A DNA stretch of 64,000 nt from Maea johnstoni (lineage: Eukaryota; Annelida; Polychaeta; Spionida; Magelonidae). The stretch is from the NCBI GenBank assembly GCA_963942565.1, contig OZ012687.1, forward strand, positions 13,509,458 through 13,573,457, given 5' to 3'. A program made the position numbers and the translations under genes. A model generated the notes under the pieces. That model saw nothing but the letters and a program-made list of their open reading frames with translations, made no database searches and was not told where the DNA came from. Shown here piece after piece: positions 23,670 through 35,533 of this stretch; position 1 is the stretch's first letter, and each line of letters begins with the position of its first letter.

Positions 23670-24215
23670 TAAAATCACTATTCTGGGCTGCCAAATTCAG
23701 TTGCCATGGCAGCAACATCCCAAAGTAAGGGGTAAACCTTATCGCTCTCATTACAGTGCCATTTCAGAAGGTGGATTGCAATGAAGCGTACCTTAACCAC
23801 TCTTCCAGACAAATCTCAGCCATTGCCATAGTAACAAAATACAAACAAAGACTAAAAGGGTATTCCTCATCCCTGTTTTATTTTTTTTATTTATAAATGG
23901 GAATTGCATGCCACTCTCCATCTAGTCACCTTTATATATGATTTTTTATGTACCAAATGCTATGTAATATACATATTACTAGACCAAATAAAATAAAATA
24001 AAATCACTGACAATCTTTTCCATGTTGTATTTGTGATGCAGTTGCCATGACAGCAGCATCCCAAAAACAGCATGGAAAAAGGCATCAGAGGGTTTCTTTA
24101 TTGAAAGGTACTCTAGACATTCCTCTGGGCTGCCAGTTGCCATGGAAACCGCCTCCCAAAACAAAGGCTAAAGGGTCATCTTTCCTATCACAGGATCACA
24201 TCAGTAGGAGAAATG
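23670..24215. repeat. Degenerate tandem repeat with GTTGCCATGG blocks
   Basis: CAGTTGCCATGGCAGCAACA at 23697, CAGTTGCCATGACAGCAGCA at 24040 and CCAGTTGCCATGGAAACCGC at 24134, each followed by TCCCAAA. An AAATAAAATAAAATAAAAT tail at 23986-24005 resembles a retroposon 3' end. Confidence 0.6.
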
Positions 24216-24558
24216 TACAGTAGGACCCCCCAGGGAGGCAGAAGGTGTCTCGGTGTGGTCTTCAGCAGAGATCGCTTCCACTTGCTTTATAACATTACTA
24301 CGGCCAAGGGAACAATAAAATAAATCAATACTCCAATTCCTTTTGTTCTTATCTCTAGGCTGATGAGATATCTGGTCCTTGGTGAGTTGGATTGTTTTCT
24401 GAGTACATGTAGTGTTTTGATGTGATGTTGAAAGGTGTCAATTGTTTGGGGAAGAATTGAGGTCTAGGGTCCCGCCGATCAATTCTTAGTACCAAGTAGT
24501 AACTGAAAGGAATACTGGTATATTCAATACACTCATGAGTAAATTATCAACTGACAGG

Positions 24559-24868
24559 CAGGGTCTTAGCCAGGATTTCGAAACTGGGTGCCCAAAATTG
24601 GCAATTGTAAAATTTTTGGGCGTCCAAGTTTTAAGGGGGACTTCAATGTACTCAGTTTTCAACCATAAACATGTATAGATTCATCAAAATAAGGCAACAT
24701 ACCCTTATACAATGTCATGGGAATTATATAGAGATGAAAAAATTCAATTATATGCTAAAAGATTGACATTTTAAGAAATGCCTAACAAAAAAATGTGGGT
24801 GTCCTAAGGGGTGCTTTTTAAGGGTTTGGGTGTCCAAACACCCACATGCCCTGCTGGCTAAGACCATG
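24559..24868 (-). mobile_element. Family C hAT-type MITE
   Basis: CAGGGTCTTAGCCAG start and CTGGCTAAGACCATG end with a perfect duplication CTGACAGG. 310 bp. Confidence 0.92.
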
Positions 24869-25038
24869 CTGACAGGGCATTGTCATCTTTATCATGTTTC
24901 AACTCATGAGCGCAAGACCTTTGTCAACCTTGTTCTTGGGTATCATTTGAACATCCAAAACCTCGCAACTCAACACATGTCAGAATACCATAATATATTC
25001 TCACTTTAAATCATGAATATATATATATATATATATAT

Positions 25039-25197
25039 CTGGGACTCAAAATTAAGTTTTTTCTCCAGTGAGCCTAAATGAAACTTCAGAAGCTACCTAA
25101 AGGTGTTGTGTATAAAAACCAGAATATTTCTTCGCTCCCTGCAGAAATTTGAGGAAGCCGCAGGAAAAAAGCTTCCGAAAACTAATTTCAAGCCTTG
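25039..25197. mobile_element. Family D MITE, next to a TA repeat
   Basis: CTGGGACTCAAAATTAAG start and CTAATTTCAAGCCTTG end. The duplication is obscured by the TA microsatellite at 25018-25038. Confidence 0.75.
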
Positions 25198-25628
25198 GTA
25201 TCTATGGTTATTGACTAACTATCTAATGCCTTCCCTTGAAAAATCTTACAACTAACTTTTTATGATTGCCACTTATGGATATCTATTGCCAATTATGTGC
25301 AGCCTTTTTGAAGTTCCTGTCAAAGGCCCTAGATGCAGGGAGGGGATTATCAAAATGGGCCAGGTAACTTTATTTTGTATCAAACTTGCCTTGTTTGACT
25401 ACCTGGCTACCTTGGGAGGGATTACCGAGTCAAACCCCATGACCTGTTGCTGCCCCTATCAATTAAAAACCGATGTATTAACTAAACCCTTAGACACCCT
25501 CCACCCAGCAAATGATTGATGAGCAGGGTACATGTAGGTGGTCAGGCTGGTAACTTGTGAGTTGTGACACAGCCTCAGAGCAAAGGGTCTGGCTCTCTAA
25601 TAGGGGTTTGAAATAAATCAGCCTCTGG

Positions 25629-25850
25629 TTTAACCCATTCATACTTGGAACTCTCCTTGACAAGTGTCATCTGAACTTAGGTAGTTTTGAAAATGATTTT
25701 GGAATTGAGCATTAGTTCACAAAATACATGGAGTGACAGAGAGATGTGTTTCATTTCGAACAACATTTCTCCTTGAAAATCACCTTGAAAATGCTCTACT
25801 ACCAAAGATATTGCCAACACAGGCAGGGCATTTTAGGCACTACATACATC
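25629..25850 (+). mobile_element. Family B TTAA element, right end eroded
   Basis: TTAACCCATTCATACTTGG start, then CAAGTGTCATCTGAACTTAG, ACATTTCTCCTTGAAAAT and AAAGATATTGCC in family order. Confidence 0.65.
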
Positions 25851-27253
25851 AACATTTTTTTCATTTTTTTTCTTCCAAATCTTAGCTAAAGTCCTTATGC
25901 CATATCTTAGTAACGATATTGTTCTTTCTAAAAGGGACTTAGGTCATGAAAGGGCCAAACCCAATACAGCAATGAGTGATTGAGGGTGGGTGACAGTGTC
26001 AGGCTATCCATCTCAATAAAGGACACTTACAGATCGCATGTTTGCATTAATGAACTTAACTGCTTTGGATCCAAGTCAGAGACTGACTGACAAAGATCTG
26101 TAAACAAATATATCACCCAGCAGCCTGATAAATGAAAATATGGTCCTCACCACAAATCAAGAATATATTTGAAAGAGGCATGTTTTTTTTCCTGATAATA
26201 CCTTTCCTCTAACATCATTTTTCCTACTGAAAATATCCTTCCATCAACTATTGTTGATTTCCATCATTCCTCACCATGGAGTTTGAGTGCTCACTTGAAA
26301 GCCTAGAATCTAGGCTATTAAGGTGAGATCTCTGATCATGGTAGCCTGGTTCTCAGGCTGTGTTAGGTATAATGCCCCCCACCACTATACATACTAAGTA
26401 TGTTTGATGTCTATCTCAAACTATAGATGGCAAAACTGTTTTCATGTGTTGCAGTTGAGAATACAGATACAGACTACACCTCAAGTGTGTCCCCCTTGAG
26501 GATTTATTTAGAACTAAACCTGGAGTGCAACTCAGGTCAGATCAGTGAAAGAGCCAGATATCAGACTTGTAGCAAGTTTCTAGGCTAGGCAGGTGAGCTC
26601 TCTGACTCTGGGTGGCTTCAGTCACCAATCATCAATCACCTCCTAACGCTGGACAAATAGCTCAACCCATCAGCCCCGAGCCATTGGTTAATAGTGACTC
26701 AATAGATGCTGAACAGATAACCATGTGATTGTTGTGTGATTGGGGCCTTGAGGGAGAGAGGGAGGTGGGCATTTCTTAACAACTCACGATGCTGTTCTGT
26801 TTATCAACGCAAGCTTGTGAAAAAAATACTTATAATCATAACTGTTCAAAAATCTCTAAATATCTCTGAAGTGGCATTAGAAAATTAAGAATAACATCTT
26901 ATCTTAATGATTTGCTGGAGTAGCCATTCAGTTAACTAAGTATCAAAAACATGTTGTCAAATATAATGGATTTCTTCTTAATAAAGTGAATTTGAAACAT
27001 GTATTTGTAAGATATCCAGTAGTGTGAATTCATGAGTGGTCCAGAGCAGTTTTAATGATGAGAACTTGATTGGCTTACTTTGGGTGTCCAGAACTGGTTC
27101 AGATATTGATCCCAGGGAGCAAAGGTCATGTTCAGTACTAAAGGTATGTGGCTTTTCCACACCATGTGCTGTAGTTACATAATAAAGGATGGACAGATGT
27201 AGGCAGATTTGCTATATACATACACCAGAATGGAATGAAGAGGAATATATATA
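25851..27253. other. No gene recognised
   Basis: Unique-looking. A 100-bp stretch at 26455-26580 (TCAAGTGTGTCCCCCTTGAG, then AGAGCCAGATATC) recurs at 42160-42290, so an old dispersed repeat or duplication lies here. Confidence 0.45.
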
Positions 27254-27286
27254 CAGGGCTCGAAATTAAGATTTTATCCAGATAGG
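27254..27286. mobile_element. Family D left end, interrupted
   Basis: CAGGGCTCGAAATTAAG then ATTTTATCCAG, after which unrelated GC-rich DNA begins. Confidence 0.6.
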
Positions 27287-27399
27287 GCCCCGTTGAAAGA
27301 GGTACTGGGAGGACAGTATAATTACAGAGAAGGGGGAAGGCAAGTGTTGCGGCAAGGCGCTAAAGGCCGCAAGAGGAATAGAAAGTGGCAGTGTAGTAA

Positions 27400-27441
27400 G
27401 GATCCGTGCGCCCAAAAAGCGAGTGGCGGGCGCACGGATCC
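27400..27441. repeat. Perfect 14-bp stem-loop
   Basis: GGATCCGTGCGCCC and GGGCGCACGGATCC are exact inverted copies around a 14-nt loop. They lie in a GC-rich, purine-biased insert (27287-27480) right of a broken family D end. No family assigned. Confidence 0.85.
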
Positions 27442-28019
27442 AAGCCCAAAGTACAGGTGGAAGGTGCATGGATAGGGCACTGATGATCACGTGGGGACGT
27501 GTGAAAGGGCAGATAGAAGGTAGATGGGTGGGAGTTGCATAAAGTAATGCCTTATAGTTAAGTGCTGGACTCATGTCAGGAGTACCACATAAGCCATCAG
27601 CACGGGCTCACGTGGGAACAAGGACCAATCAGGGCTCTCGCATCGATTACATTATTGAGACACCTTATCTCCACCACCAGCTGGGGGTGCCCAAAGCACC
27701 AATTTCTGGCCTATTAGCGGCTATTAGTTGACATTAGTTGAGGCTTGCATGTTCATGTTGACCGGCTGGTTTCGAATCCACTTGTGTTTGGTGATCTAAG
27801 GTAAAGTCATGTGCAGCAAGTGTCCTTCATCAACAGATATAAATTAATACTTACACCCATTAAACTTCACAGATCTCAATTTTTATATGAAGGCTAGGCA
27901 TTACTTGCATCCATTAAACTATATATTTTCTCGAAGAAATTCCTAACTTCACAACTGTGGAAATGTTTATTATAATAAATCAAAGATAAAAGATTGTTTT
28001 TAGTCTAAGCCCAACATAA
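27442..28019. other. GC-rich insert, then unique DNA
   Basis: Contains GGTTTCGAATCC at 27768 (B-box-like) without a convincing A box; possibly a SINE fragment. Confidence 0.25.
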
Positions 28020-28250
28020 AGTCATCGGCCCTTATAGCGAACGGCAATTCAGGCAGACGTCTTTTCTGGGATCAACGGTTTTGACCAACAATTCATTTTA
28101 AAGCCACCGTTATTTTGAGTATGAAATATTTCTAAGTACCACACGACGCACTGGGCGGGTGGAAAAAAAATTGCACGATCGAGAGATGGAATCGAACCCG
28201 CGACCCTAGGATGGGGAGTCGACATGGCTATCAACCAGGCTATTCCTTCT
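28020..28250 (-). mobile_element. tRNA-derived SINE
   Basis: On the - strand, TAGCCTGGTTGATAGC (A-box-like) is followed 36 bp later by GCGGGTTCGATTCCATC, a near-perfect RNA polymerase III B box (GGTTCGANNCC). A CpG-rich body follows, down to about 28020, ending near GGGCCGATGACTTTATG. The tail is indistinct. Confidence 0.72.
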
Positions 28251-28269
28251 ATTGTGTGAGACGGAGTGA

Positions 28270-28790
28270 AAAGAGAACCATATTGATGAAATCCCGTAAC
28301 TCTATTTGGGATCGTTCCTAGTATTCCGAGTCATTCTTGTCATTTACGTGACTGACAACCGTAGTAGATCTTTGTTAGGTACATGTACCACTAAGCCACT
28401 TTTATCAATGACCCCACACATTTACATACGGCCCGAAACTGATTGTGACCTACCTTCGTCACCTTTGGTAAATAACCAAATCAAATATGGCGCCTGTTGT
28501 CTAACTACTGCCAGACGGCTCGCCATCACCCGAATGTCGTTAGAACCCAATAAGGAGCGCCAAAATAGCTGAAAAATTGTATTTGATCTTTTAATCTAAT
28601 GCCTTTTCAAATAAATAAACAATAATAACTATATCAATACGCCTTTACATGTCGTTAACTTTGTGGCATCGCCAGTTTCGCAATCAAATTTTCCTAGTGT
28701 TATGAACTTGCTATTCTGAGGTTCAATTAGTTACATCTGCTGCCGTTTCACTTTTGGGGGCGCTTTGCGCTGCATGAACATTTGCGTCCA
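28270..28790. promoter_or_regulatory. CpG-rich promoter-like patch
   Basis: I count about 22 CpGs in 520 bp, including the cluster GACGGCTCGCCATC and GGGGGCGCTTTGCGCTGC. Flanking DNA is nearly CpG-free. The patch overlaps the candidate first exon at 28526-28454 (- strand). It is probably an unmethylated promoter or enhancer. The adjacent SINE is also CpG-rich, which could mean it is young, so part of the signal may be transposon-derived. Confidence 0.4.
28454..28526 (-). CDS. Candidate first coding exon (MASRLAVVRQQAPYLIWLF...) on the - strand
   Basis: On the - strand, GGTG precedes ATG. The frame reads 24 codons, starting MASRLAVVRQQAPY and ending TKGDE plus one base, and reaches AAG|GTAGGT, a good donor match (phase 1). 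The N-terminus is basic and then hydrophobic, compatible with a mitochondrial targeting or signal-anchor sequence, but no family is recognised. It lies in a CpG-rich patch (28.27-28.79 kb) and next to the GGCGCC motif. The in-frame continuation stops soon after the donor, consistent with an intron. Downstream exons were not identified, and a SINE insertion occupies the next 0.4 kb of the putative intron. Confidence 0.35.
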
Positions 28791-28930
28791 GGGAGCCCAA
28801 TTGCATCTTTAAAAGTCACTTACATGTGTTGTGTATAGAGACCAGTACATTGTGGGGCTCCCTGCAGAAATTTGAGGGAACCGCTGTAGAATTCAAGGGA
28901 GCCCTCGGCACCCCCTAATTTCAAGCCCTG
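28791..28930. mobile_element. Family D MITE lacking its left end
   Basis: Begins CAGGGAGCCCAATTGCATC (an internal part) and ends CTAATTTCAAGCCCTG. Confidence 0.7.
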
Positions 28931-29084
28931 TATATATGTGCACAATTCAACACAGTTTGGCATGAGAAATAAAACACAGAAATATGATTCAAACCTGCTT
29001 GAGAGACCACCTGTTGATAAAGACAATCAGTTCCACACATTGGTCAAAACCTGTCTGCAAAAAACATGTTTATGTTCTAGCATC

Positions 29085-29420
29085 TAGTACAACGATTACC
29101 TTTCTCTATAAGCTTGGCTCTCATATTTTCTAAAATCCTATTCATTAGTCACTAAGGAGATTAATTAACTATACAAATAAATGGAAAAGTACATACCTCA
29201 GGAAGGGACCAATTGATAAATAACATTTCCCACAACATAAATTCATTCACTATGAATAGTCAATAACTTAGTTGAAGGATAGAAGATGCTATACCTCATG
29301 AGTTGACTAAATATCACATTTTCTATCCAAATCTTATTCATCATGAATAGTCAAGAAGCTCACCAATGAATTAAAGATAGCATTCCTCAGCAGCTGAATT
29401 TATTACAGAATCTAGGTTAA
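29085..29420. repeat. Three diverged tandem units of about 100 bp
   Basis: TACCTCAGGAAGGGACC, TACCTCATGAGTTGACT and TCCTCAGCAGCTGAAT start successive units. CACTATGAATAGTCAA and CATCATGAATAGTCAAG recur inside. Confidence 0.65.
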
Positions 29421-29556
29421 TTAACTTGACACTGTAAGGGTGAAACACCTCGGCATCTATCTCACATTCAGGGGTACCTATGAACAGGGTTCTTAAATAA
29501 AGGTATTGTAGGGGCTCTTGGGGGTAAAAATTGCTACAGCCACCAGAAATAGTGAC

Positions 29557-29790
29557 TTAACTCTTTAATGCTTGTTGAAGCCAAAAGGCGTCACCGTATC
29601 TACCGCCCTTAATCCTGTGGAACGTGTCACCACTATAACACCCCTTCATCTTTGACAGCATGTATAACGGCTTGCGCAACATTGTAATGCAATGCAATAT
29701 ACTGCAGTGCATTACAATGTTGCGGGGAGGAACCCCCAATACAGCGCTGGGGAGTATGACGCAACACAGCGCTGGGGGTCAAAGAGTTAA
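29557..29790. mobile_element. Third TTAA-flanked MITE with internal hairpin
   Basis: TTAACTCTTTAATGC start and GGTCAAAGAGTTAA end form short inverted ends with TTAA. Inside, GCAACATTGTAATGCA and TGCATTACAATGTTGC form a 16-bp inverted pair around the ATATACTGCAG spacer. No coding capacity. Confidence 0.7.
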
Positions 29791-30182
29791 AGGCTGAACA
29801 ATCTAGTATGAATCTACCATATATGGTCCTGACAATCATCCAGAACCTATAACAATTACTCAGGTTTTACCTTTGTTTATTCATGTTATAAAATGAAATA
29901 CAAGCATGTTTTCAGTATAATTCCGAAATAATTGAATAAATAAATGACTTATTGGCTACTACCTATCCTAGATTATATGGATCTTGCCTCCCGTAAATCC
30001 TACAGCTTATATACAGTGAACCCTGCTTGTAGCTTGTTCCAAGGATAAGGAGTGAATAAGGAAGCCGCGATTAATTTTACTTATAAGGATAAAAACTGCC
30101 TCTTTCTGAAGGGAAATGAATCAAGAAACATGTTTAATAGATAGGCTCCTTTAAGATTAACTTTTAAAGTAGATTGAATGGC

Positions 30183-30395
30183 CTAACCCTTCTGCTACTG
30201 GTGGCTATTTTTTCCAATACAAAATGATGCAAAAACGCTGAAAAATGACTGAAACCCTGGCATATGGGGACTCATCTATGAGTACTCAGTGAAAGCTACC
30301 TAATGGATACCAACATGACAGGGTTTAGATGGTTTATAAAAATCTTTGCATCCTTGTGCTTTGAATGAAAGTAGCCTTAGCATTGGAAGGGCTAA
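30183..30395 (-). mobile_element. Family A MITE flanked by CTAA
   Basis: CTAACCCTTCTGCTACTGG start and CATTGGAAGGGCTAA end. Both flanks are CTAA rather than TTAA. Confidence 0.85.
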
Positions 30396-30429
30396 AGTGC
30401 TATATAAACCATAAAGCACCTTCCCCTGA

Positions 30430-30788
30430 CAGGCACAGACATAATTTTCAGAACTTAATTGCCATGCCGGGCAAGTAGTTAATGATATTTACTTGCCAGA
30501 CATAATCTTTGACTTGCCCCAAATAAGTTATAACATATGCTTAGAAGGCATGTATTCTTTATCATGGATTTGAAGATCAAACCCATTTTCTTTTCAGCTT
30601 TATTGCATTGTTTGCATATTTATGGGTATTTTGGCCATTTACTATAAAAGAATGTGTTTAGTGTTCAGAAAATCAGCTTGCCCATTCGGGCTAGTAAAAA
30701 CTAAAATGTACTTGCCCGAAAGGCCTTTTTTCAAAAATTCACTTACTGGCCAGTGGGGCAAGCGGGCTAGTACTTATGTCGGTGCCTG
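30430..30788. mobile_element. Family F element (CTTGCCC-rich), 359 bp
   Basis: CAGGCACAGACATAA and TTATGTCGGTGCCTG are inverted, with one mismatch, and flanked by CCTGA on both sides. The interior has many CTTGCC/GGGCAAG motifs. It has a 5-bp duplication like family D. Confidence 0.85.
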
Positions 30789-31119
30789 CCTGACAAGCTT
30801 ATTATAAACATGCAGAGACTTATTCATGAGTCACATATGGCAAATTAGTGTAAATTAATATCCTCTAATTGTCTTATTCCTTATAAAGCCACTTGTGGGA
30901 GCATGCAGAAACAAGGATCCTTGTTTTATCTCCATGATTATCATTAAAGCTAAACTAACTCCAAAGCAATATTAGCTTCTTAAACCCTATCACTTAAAGC
31001 AAAATGCATATACAGGAAAATATATCCTTTTTAACCTGTTCATGCTCAAACACTCTCATGGGAAAACATGACATTTAATTTGTGGACCAACATGATGATG
31101 CCATGATGAAAAAGTTGAC

Positions 31120-31322
31120 TTAACCCTTCCAATGCTGAGGCTACTTTCGTCCAAAGCAAAACCTTTTGAAAATCATATAAACCCTGTCGTGTTGGTATTC
31201 ATTGGAAAGCTGTCCCTGAGTACTCTCAAATGAGCACCCATGTGCCAGGGTTTCAGTCATTTTTCAGATATTTTCCATCATTTTGTAAAACCAAAATTTG
31301 CCACCAGCAGCATAAGGGCTAA
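31120..31322 (+). mobile_element. Family A MITE
   Basis: TTAACCCTTCCAATGCTGAGG start and CAGCAGCATAAGGGCTAA end. It lies just right of a family B start at 31031. Confidence 0.86.
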
Positions 31323-31559
31323 AGATACCATTTTTTCTTATCTTGCAAAAATATTTATTCATGAAAAAGTATCTCTAACTTTTAACAAAGCACTTGTAAT
31401 AAGGTACGGATGATATGATTATTTCCAGCATTTTTTTTCAATTTTATTATTTTTTTGTCAAATTGTACAGATTATATTTTGGCATTTCACATCCTTGATC
31501 ATCATGCGTCAAGGAAAGCCGTACTAAACTCATCATGCTTTGAGATTTCCTATAAATGT

Positions 31560-31958
31560 CATCTAGACACACAAAGCTTTTGACAATAACATAGGATATG
31601 ATCACAATTTCACAAAATATTTGAAGGAGAGTTGTTGATAAAACTTCCTTCTTCAAATATTTTCTTAACCAACTAACACTCAGAGCAGCCAAAACAGGCC
31701 TGACAATTTTGGAAATATTTTACTTACATAAGTTTTTTCTTGAAAACAGGCAAAGGGGGAATGTTGATCAGAAGGTAAACAACAACTCTCCTTCAAATAT
31801 TTCATGAAATGTTGCTTTATTCACAAGTTATTTTCAAAAGTATGAAAGTAGCAGACGATACCTTCTAGAGTGTCAATGGGTTAAAGTTGCTCTGCACATA
31901 AAAATATTTCCATTTTAGTTAGGGTATTTTTGGGGTGCTACAGGCATGTATGGGTTAA
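31560..31958 (+). mobile_element. Family B element interrupted by another family B copy
   Basis: The left part contains CATCTAGACACACAAAG and the ATATTTGAAGGAGAGTTG / TTCTTCAAATATTTTC pair. The right part resumes at AGTTGCTCTGCACATAAAAA and finishes CAGGCATGTATGGGTTAA. The interruption at 31664-31884 is bounded by TTAA on both sides. Removing it leaves ATTTTCTTAAAGTTGC, collinear with other copies. The left edge is approximate. Confidence 0.75.
31664..31884 (-). mobile_element. Inner family B copy nested at TTAA
   Basis: TTAACCAACTAACACTCAGAG start and GAGTGTCAATGGGTTAA end, with AACAACTCTCCTTCAAATAT inside. It is inserted into the family B copy around it with TTAA on both sides. Confidence 0.78.
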
Positions 31959-32182
31959 CAATGAGAGCAATTAGGATGAAGATAGCCTCTTGGCATATCT
32001 TGTATGTGGTGTGTATAGCAGATAATCCCTGATAGTGTATAGGTGACAGACAGGCTCATTACAGGTTGATCACACATGGTATGATAAATGTGTAATAAAT
32101 ACTACAGGACCATCTATGGGAATGAGTGGGTGGATCACACTAGCCACTAACGGTCACCACCTGTTCTGGTCAACATAGGGAC

Positions 32183-32240
32183 TTAACTCTTATGCTGCTA
32201 ATGGTTAATTTTTCCAATATATGATCGCAATATTTATAAT
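32183..32240 (-). mobile_element. Family A MITE fragment
   Basis: TTAACTCTTATGCTGCTAATGG start, broken off after about 55 bp where the GA microsatellite begins. Confidence 0.6.
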
Positions 32241-32248
32241 TCCAATAA

Positions 32249-32442
<194 letters not shown>

Positions 32443-32513
32443 ATTACAGAGACAGTCTCAGATCTATATGAACTCCCTTTTTGTGGAGACAATGCCACTA
32501 CAATTTTTATGCT

Positions 32514-32584
32514 TTAACCCATTCATAACCGTATCAGCCAAAACTGCTACTAGTAAAGTAGATCTCCATGTATGAAAGGGTTAA
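32514..32584. mobile_element. Internally deleted family B copy
   Basis: Only 71 bp: TTAACCCATTCATAACCG start and TGTATGAAAGGGTTAA end; the middle is missing. Confidence 0.6.
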
Positions 32585-32617
32585 AAAACTTCTTAGATGT
32601 GAACCACCCATATTATG

Positions 32618-32790
32618 CAGGACTCGAAATTATGATTTTATCCAGGGAGCCCAATTGCATCTTCTAAAGCTACCTAGAGATGTTGTGTATAGAAACCAGT
32701 CTTTGACCTCCCTGCAGACATTTGAGGGAGCCGCATAAAAAAAATTCAAGGGAGCCCTCGACTCCCGGCAGCCCCTAAATTTGAGCCCTG
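32618..32790. mobile_element. Family D MITE, full
   Basis: CAGGACTCGAAATTATG start and AAATTTGAGCCCTG end; TTATG on both sides. Confidence 0.85.
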
Positions 32791-32939
32791 TTATGATTTA
32801 TCTCTTCACCATATGCACCTGTGTGAATGACTGGATTAACTATAAACATAACAGCCACTGCCAGAGTACTCATAACTTATGTTCTAACGAGAACGAACAC
32901 TGACAATGATACATTCAAACCCGAACCAGTGTTGTCTTA

Positions 32940-33180
32940 CCTCATAAACTACGCACTCCAAACAGAGGCAGTGTAGTCGCAGACAGTCCATCATTTTGCT
33001 GCCTCTGATGATGGTTGCCGGTATTACAGTATTCCAGTGTGCTGCTGGATGATGCGGCAATAAGTGATAATAATGGGAGATGGTGCTTTCCAGCAGAGCG
33101 GCCACCTGTTTTTGATGTACTGCATGGAGGCAGTGCACACTCGTGTGGTATTTAGTATGTATGGAGCAGCACTGCACCTA
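32940..33180. other. GC-rich island open on both strands
   Basis: - strand: an open frame ending CLECVVYE before a perfect GAG|GTAAGA donor. + strand: an acceptor GGTATTACAG at 33029, then YSSVLLDDAAISDNNGRW, to a GTATTT donor at 33148. Only one can be a real exon; neither has a known domain. Confidence 0.22.
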
Positions 33181-33810
33181 CTCCATACTCATACATAGAC
33201 TACATGCTCTCTGGGTGGCTGGAATTCACAACAACTTGACCAATACTTCACATCTTATACATGTTCTGCACTGTATCCCACTCATATATGGCCCCTAACA
33301 GGTATAACCCAATCAATACATTTGTGATTATGTACCTTTTTTTCTGATAGCTATTCATGTTCACTATTTCGTGTTCTACCCTGACCGTGCCCTGGAACTT
33401 GTATGATAACCTTTGGCAGGATGGGATGTCACACTTGTACATAACTAGCTTTCACAGTTACATGTTGGCAGCTACAGTAAAACCATGTCTCTAAAACATA
33501 GCGATATCACAGTGGCCACTGACCATGGATAGTTAAAGCACAGGTACTGTCACTTTCCAGTCAGTATCTGAAGACAAATTTCCTTATGTACAAGGATGTT
33601 TTTCAGTGAATATCCTTTTTTCATCATTGAAAGGAGAGATTAAGAGGTCAGGTAGACAAGTTTTCACCTGGATTTCCAGGTAAATGTTCAGATTGAAAAA
33701 ATAATAATAAGACTTCGAAGATTGCAAAGGAAATGAAAATTTAAACAACTTAACTTTCAATCAATTCTGCTTCCACCTCAAAGATGTACTCAAAATAACC
33801 AAACTTTTAT

Positions 33811-33902
33811 GAGTACCTGCTGGTATCAATTTCAGTCATTTTTTCAGATATTTAGCTTCATTTTGTACTACCAAAATAAGCAACCAGCAACATAAGGGTT
33901 AT
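33811..33902 (+). mobile_element. Family A MITE 3' fragment
   Basis: About 90 bp of right end, finishing GCAACCAGCAACATAAGGG. Confidence 0.65.
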
Positions 33903-34189
33903 GAAAACCTGTGATGTGCTGAGCGTGGAAGAAAAGCAGGAATAATAACCTAGCACACCTCTTGACTGCGCCTTGACTAATCCTATTCATGGCTAATTGG
34001 GGGGAAAACGACTTCCGTGTGAACTGTGCTCATATTGTCAATAGGGGAGTCATAAGAAGCTCAAGGTTGCATGGTTTTATGTGGCATTTCCTAATGTAGT
34101 AGAAAATATGTAAATACATTTGTCCATTTGGTGAGCGCAGGTGTCAGACTTAACTAGTTCAGCTTGGACCATTTTAGGCAACTACAGGA

Positions 34190-34425
34190 TTAACCCATTC
34201 ATGCATGGAGATGATGGAGATCTCATTCAAAAGTGTCAACTGGACCTGTGATGCATTTGATAACAATAACTTTGGAATAATACAGAAATTGAGGAGACAT
34301 CTAATGGGCAGATATGGTGGTATTGGTTCTGATCAACATTCGTCCTACACATATATTTCTGAAAAATCTCTGGGCTAAAAGATATGAACAAAATAGTCAG
34401 GCTTCTTTGGACAATACAGACATGA
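34190..34425 (+). mobile_element. Family B TTAA element, right end decayed
   Basis: TTAACCCATTCATGCATGG start, AAAAGTGTCAACTGGACC, AATAACTTTGGAATAAT, and near the end ACAATACAGACATGAAAG. Confidence 0.68.
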
Positions 34426-35533
34426 AAGAAATTCACTTTTCAGAGTGGATTCTACACATAAAATGGTTTAAAACACCACTTGATGGCAATTTGATAATTA
34501 CTATACCAAGGCACCAGTACTTATGATATTGCCATTAATGTTACAACTTATTGCATTGACTCAAAAGTGTGTTTAAATATGACATATTACTCCTTACATA
34601 CCTGTCAACTCTACTGATTTGAGCAGTACTATACTGATTTCAGACTCCAAAATTGCCGTCTACTGATTAAGCACCTGATTTGAAGAAAGCTACTGATTAG
34701 CTACTGATTTTGGTAACTTGGAAAAATGCCCCATCTTTTTCTCAGCAAGTATTCATATAGCTAATCCCTTAATAAATTGGAATTATCACGTAGCCATGTG
34801 TTGTTCTATTGGATTAAGTGCCGTGTGGGCTAGCATCATCAGATATCATCTCATGAAAAATCTACAATGGCTGACAAAGAAAATTCACCACTTCATAATA
34901 AACATACTTGCAAATCTAATGACAAGATCGCTTGAGAATATTCTTTGAAATATGATTGCCCACTCCTCAGCTAAACTACTTACCTGACCCCTGGTGGCCA
35001 GTATTGGAACTAAATAAAATGCCTCGAAAGAGGCCCCAAAAGTGAACCGGGTGAAATCTCCTGATTTTGAATAGTTGAATGTTGACAGGATATATGTCCT
35101 TGCTACTGAGAGTGAACCCATTTATGCCTATGAACTTTTCTGAAAAAAAATTCATATCATTTGAAAGAGTTGTAGTTTTAGATCCAACATTTCTCTAAAA
35201 ATACTTCAGATAACGCTCTTTAAAGGGGCCCTAAAGGCTCACAAACATATCAGCTTATATGAAAGTTATACACTTCAAGAACAGGATGCTACCATTCTTT
35301 TTCTCTCAGTGATCCCGTGAGGGGAGATTTTTGCGTATTGTCATCCTCCTAGACAGCCTCTGCCAGCCACTGGGTGCGGCCATGTTTTTCAAGTGCTATC
35401 AGCTGTGACACAATCGGGTGGCAGGGATCACATCCTGTCTCCAAGCTACCTCTGGGCAGTGTATCTAACAGCAGTGCTCCTGACAAGAGCTCTCTGCACA
35501 AGTTGCATAAAAACGTATATATCAAACAAGAAA

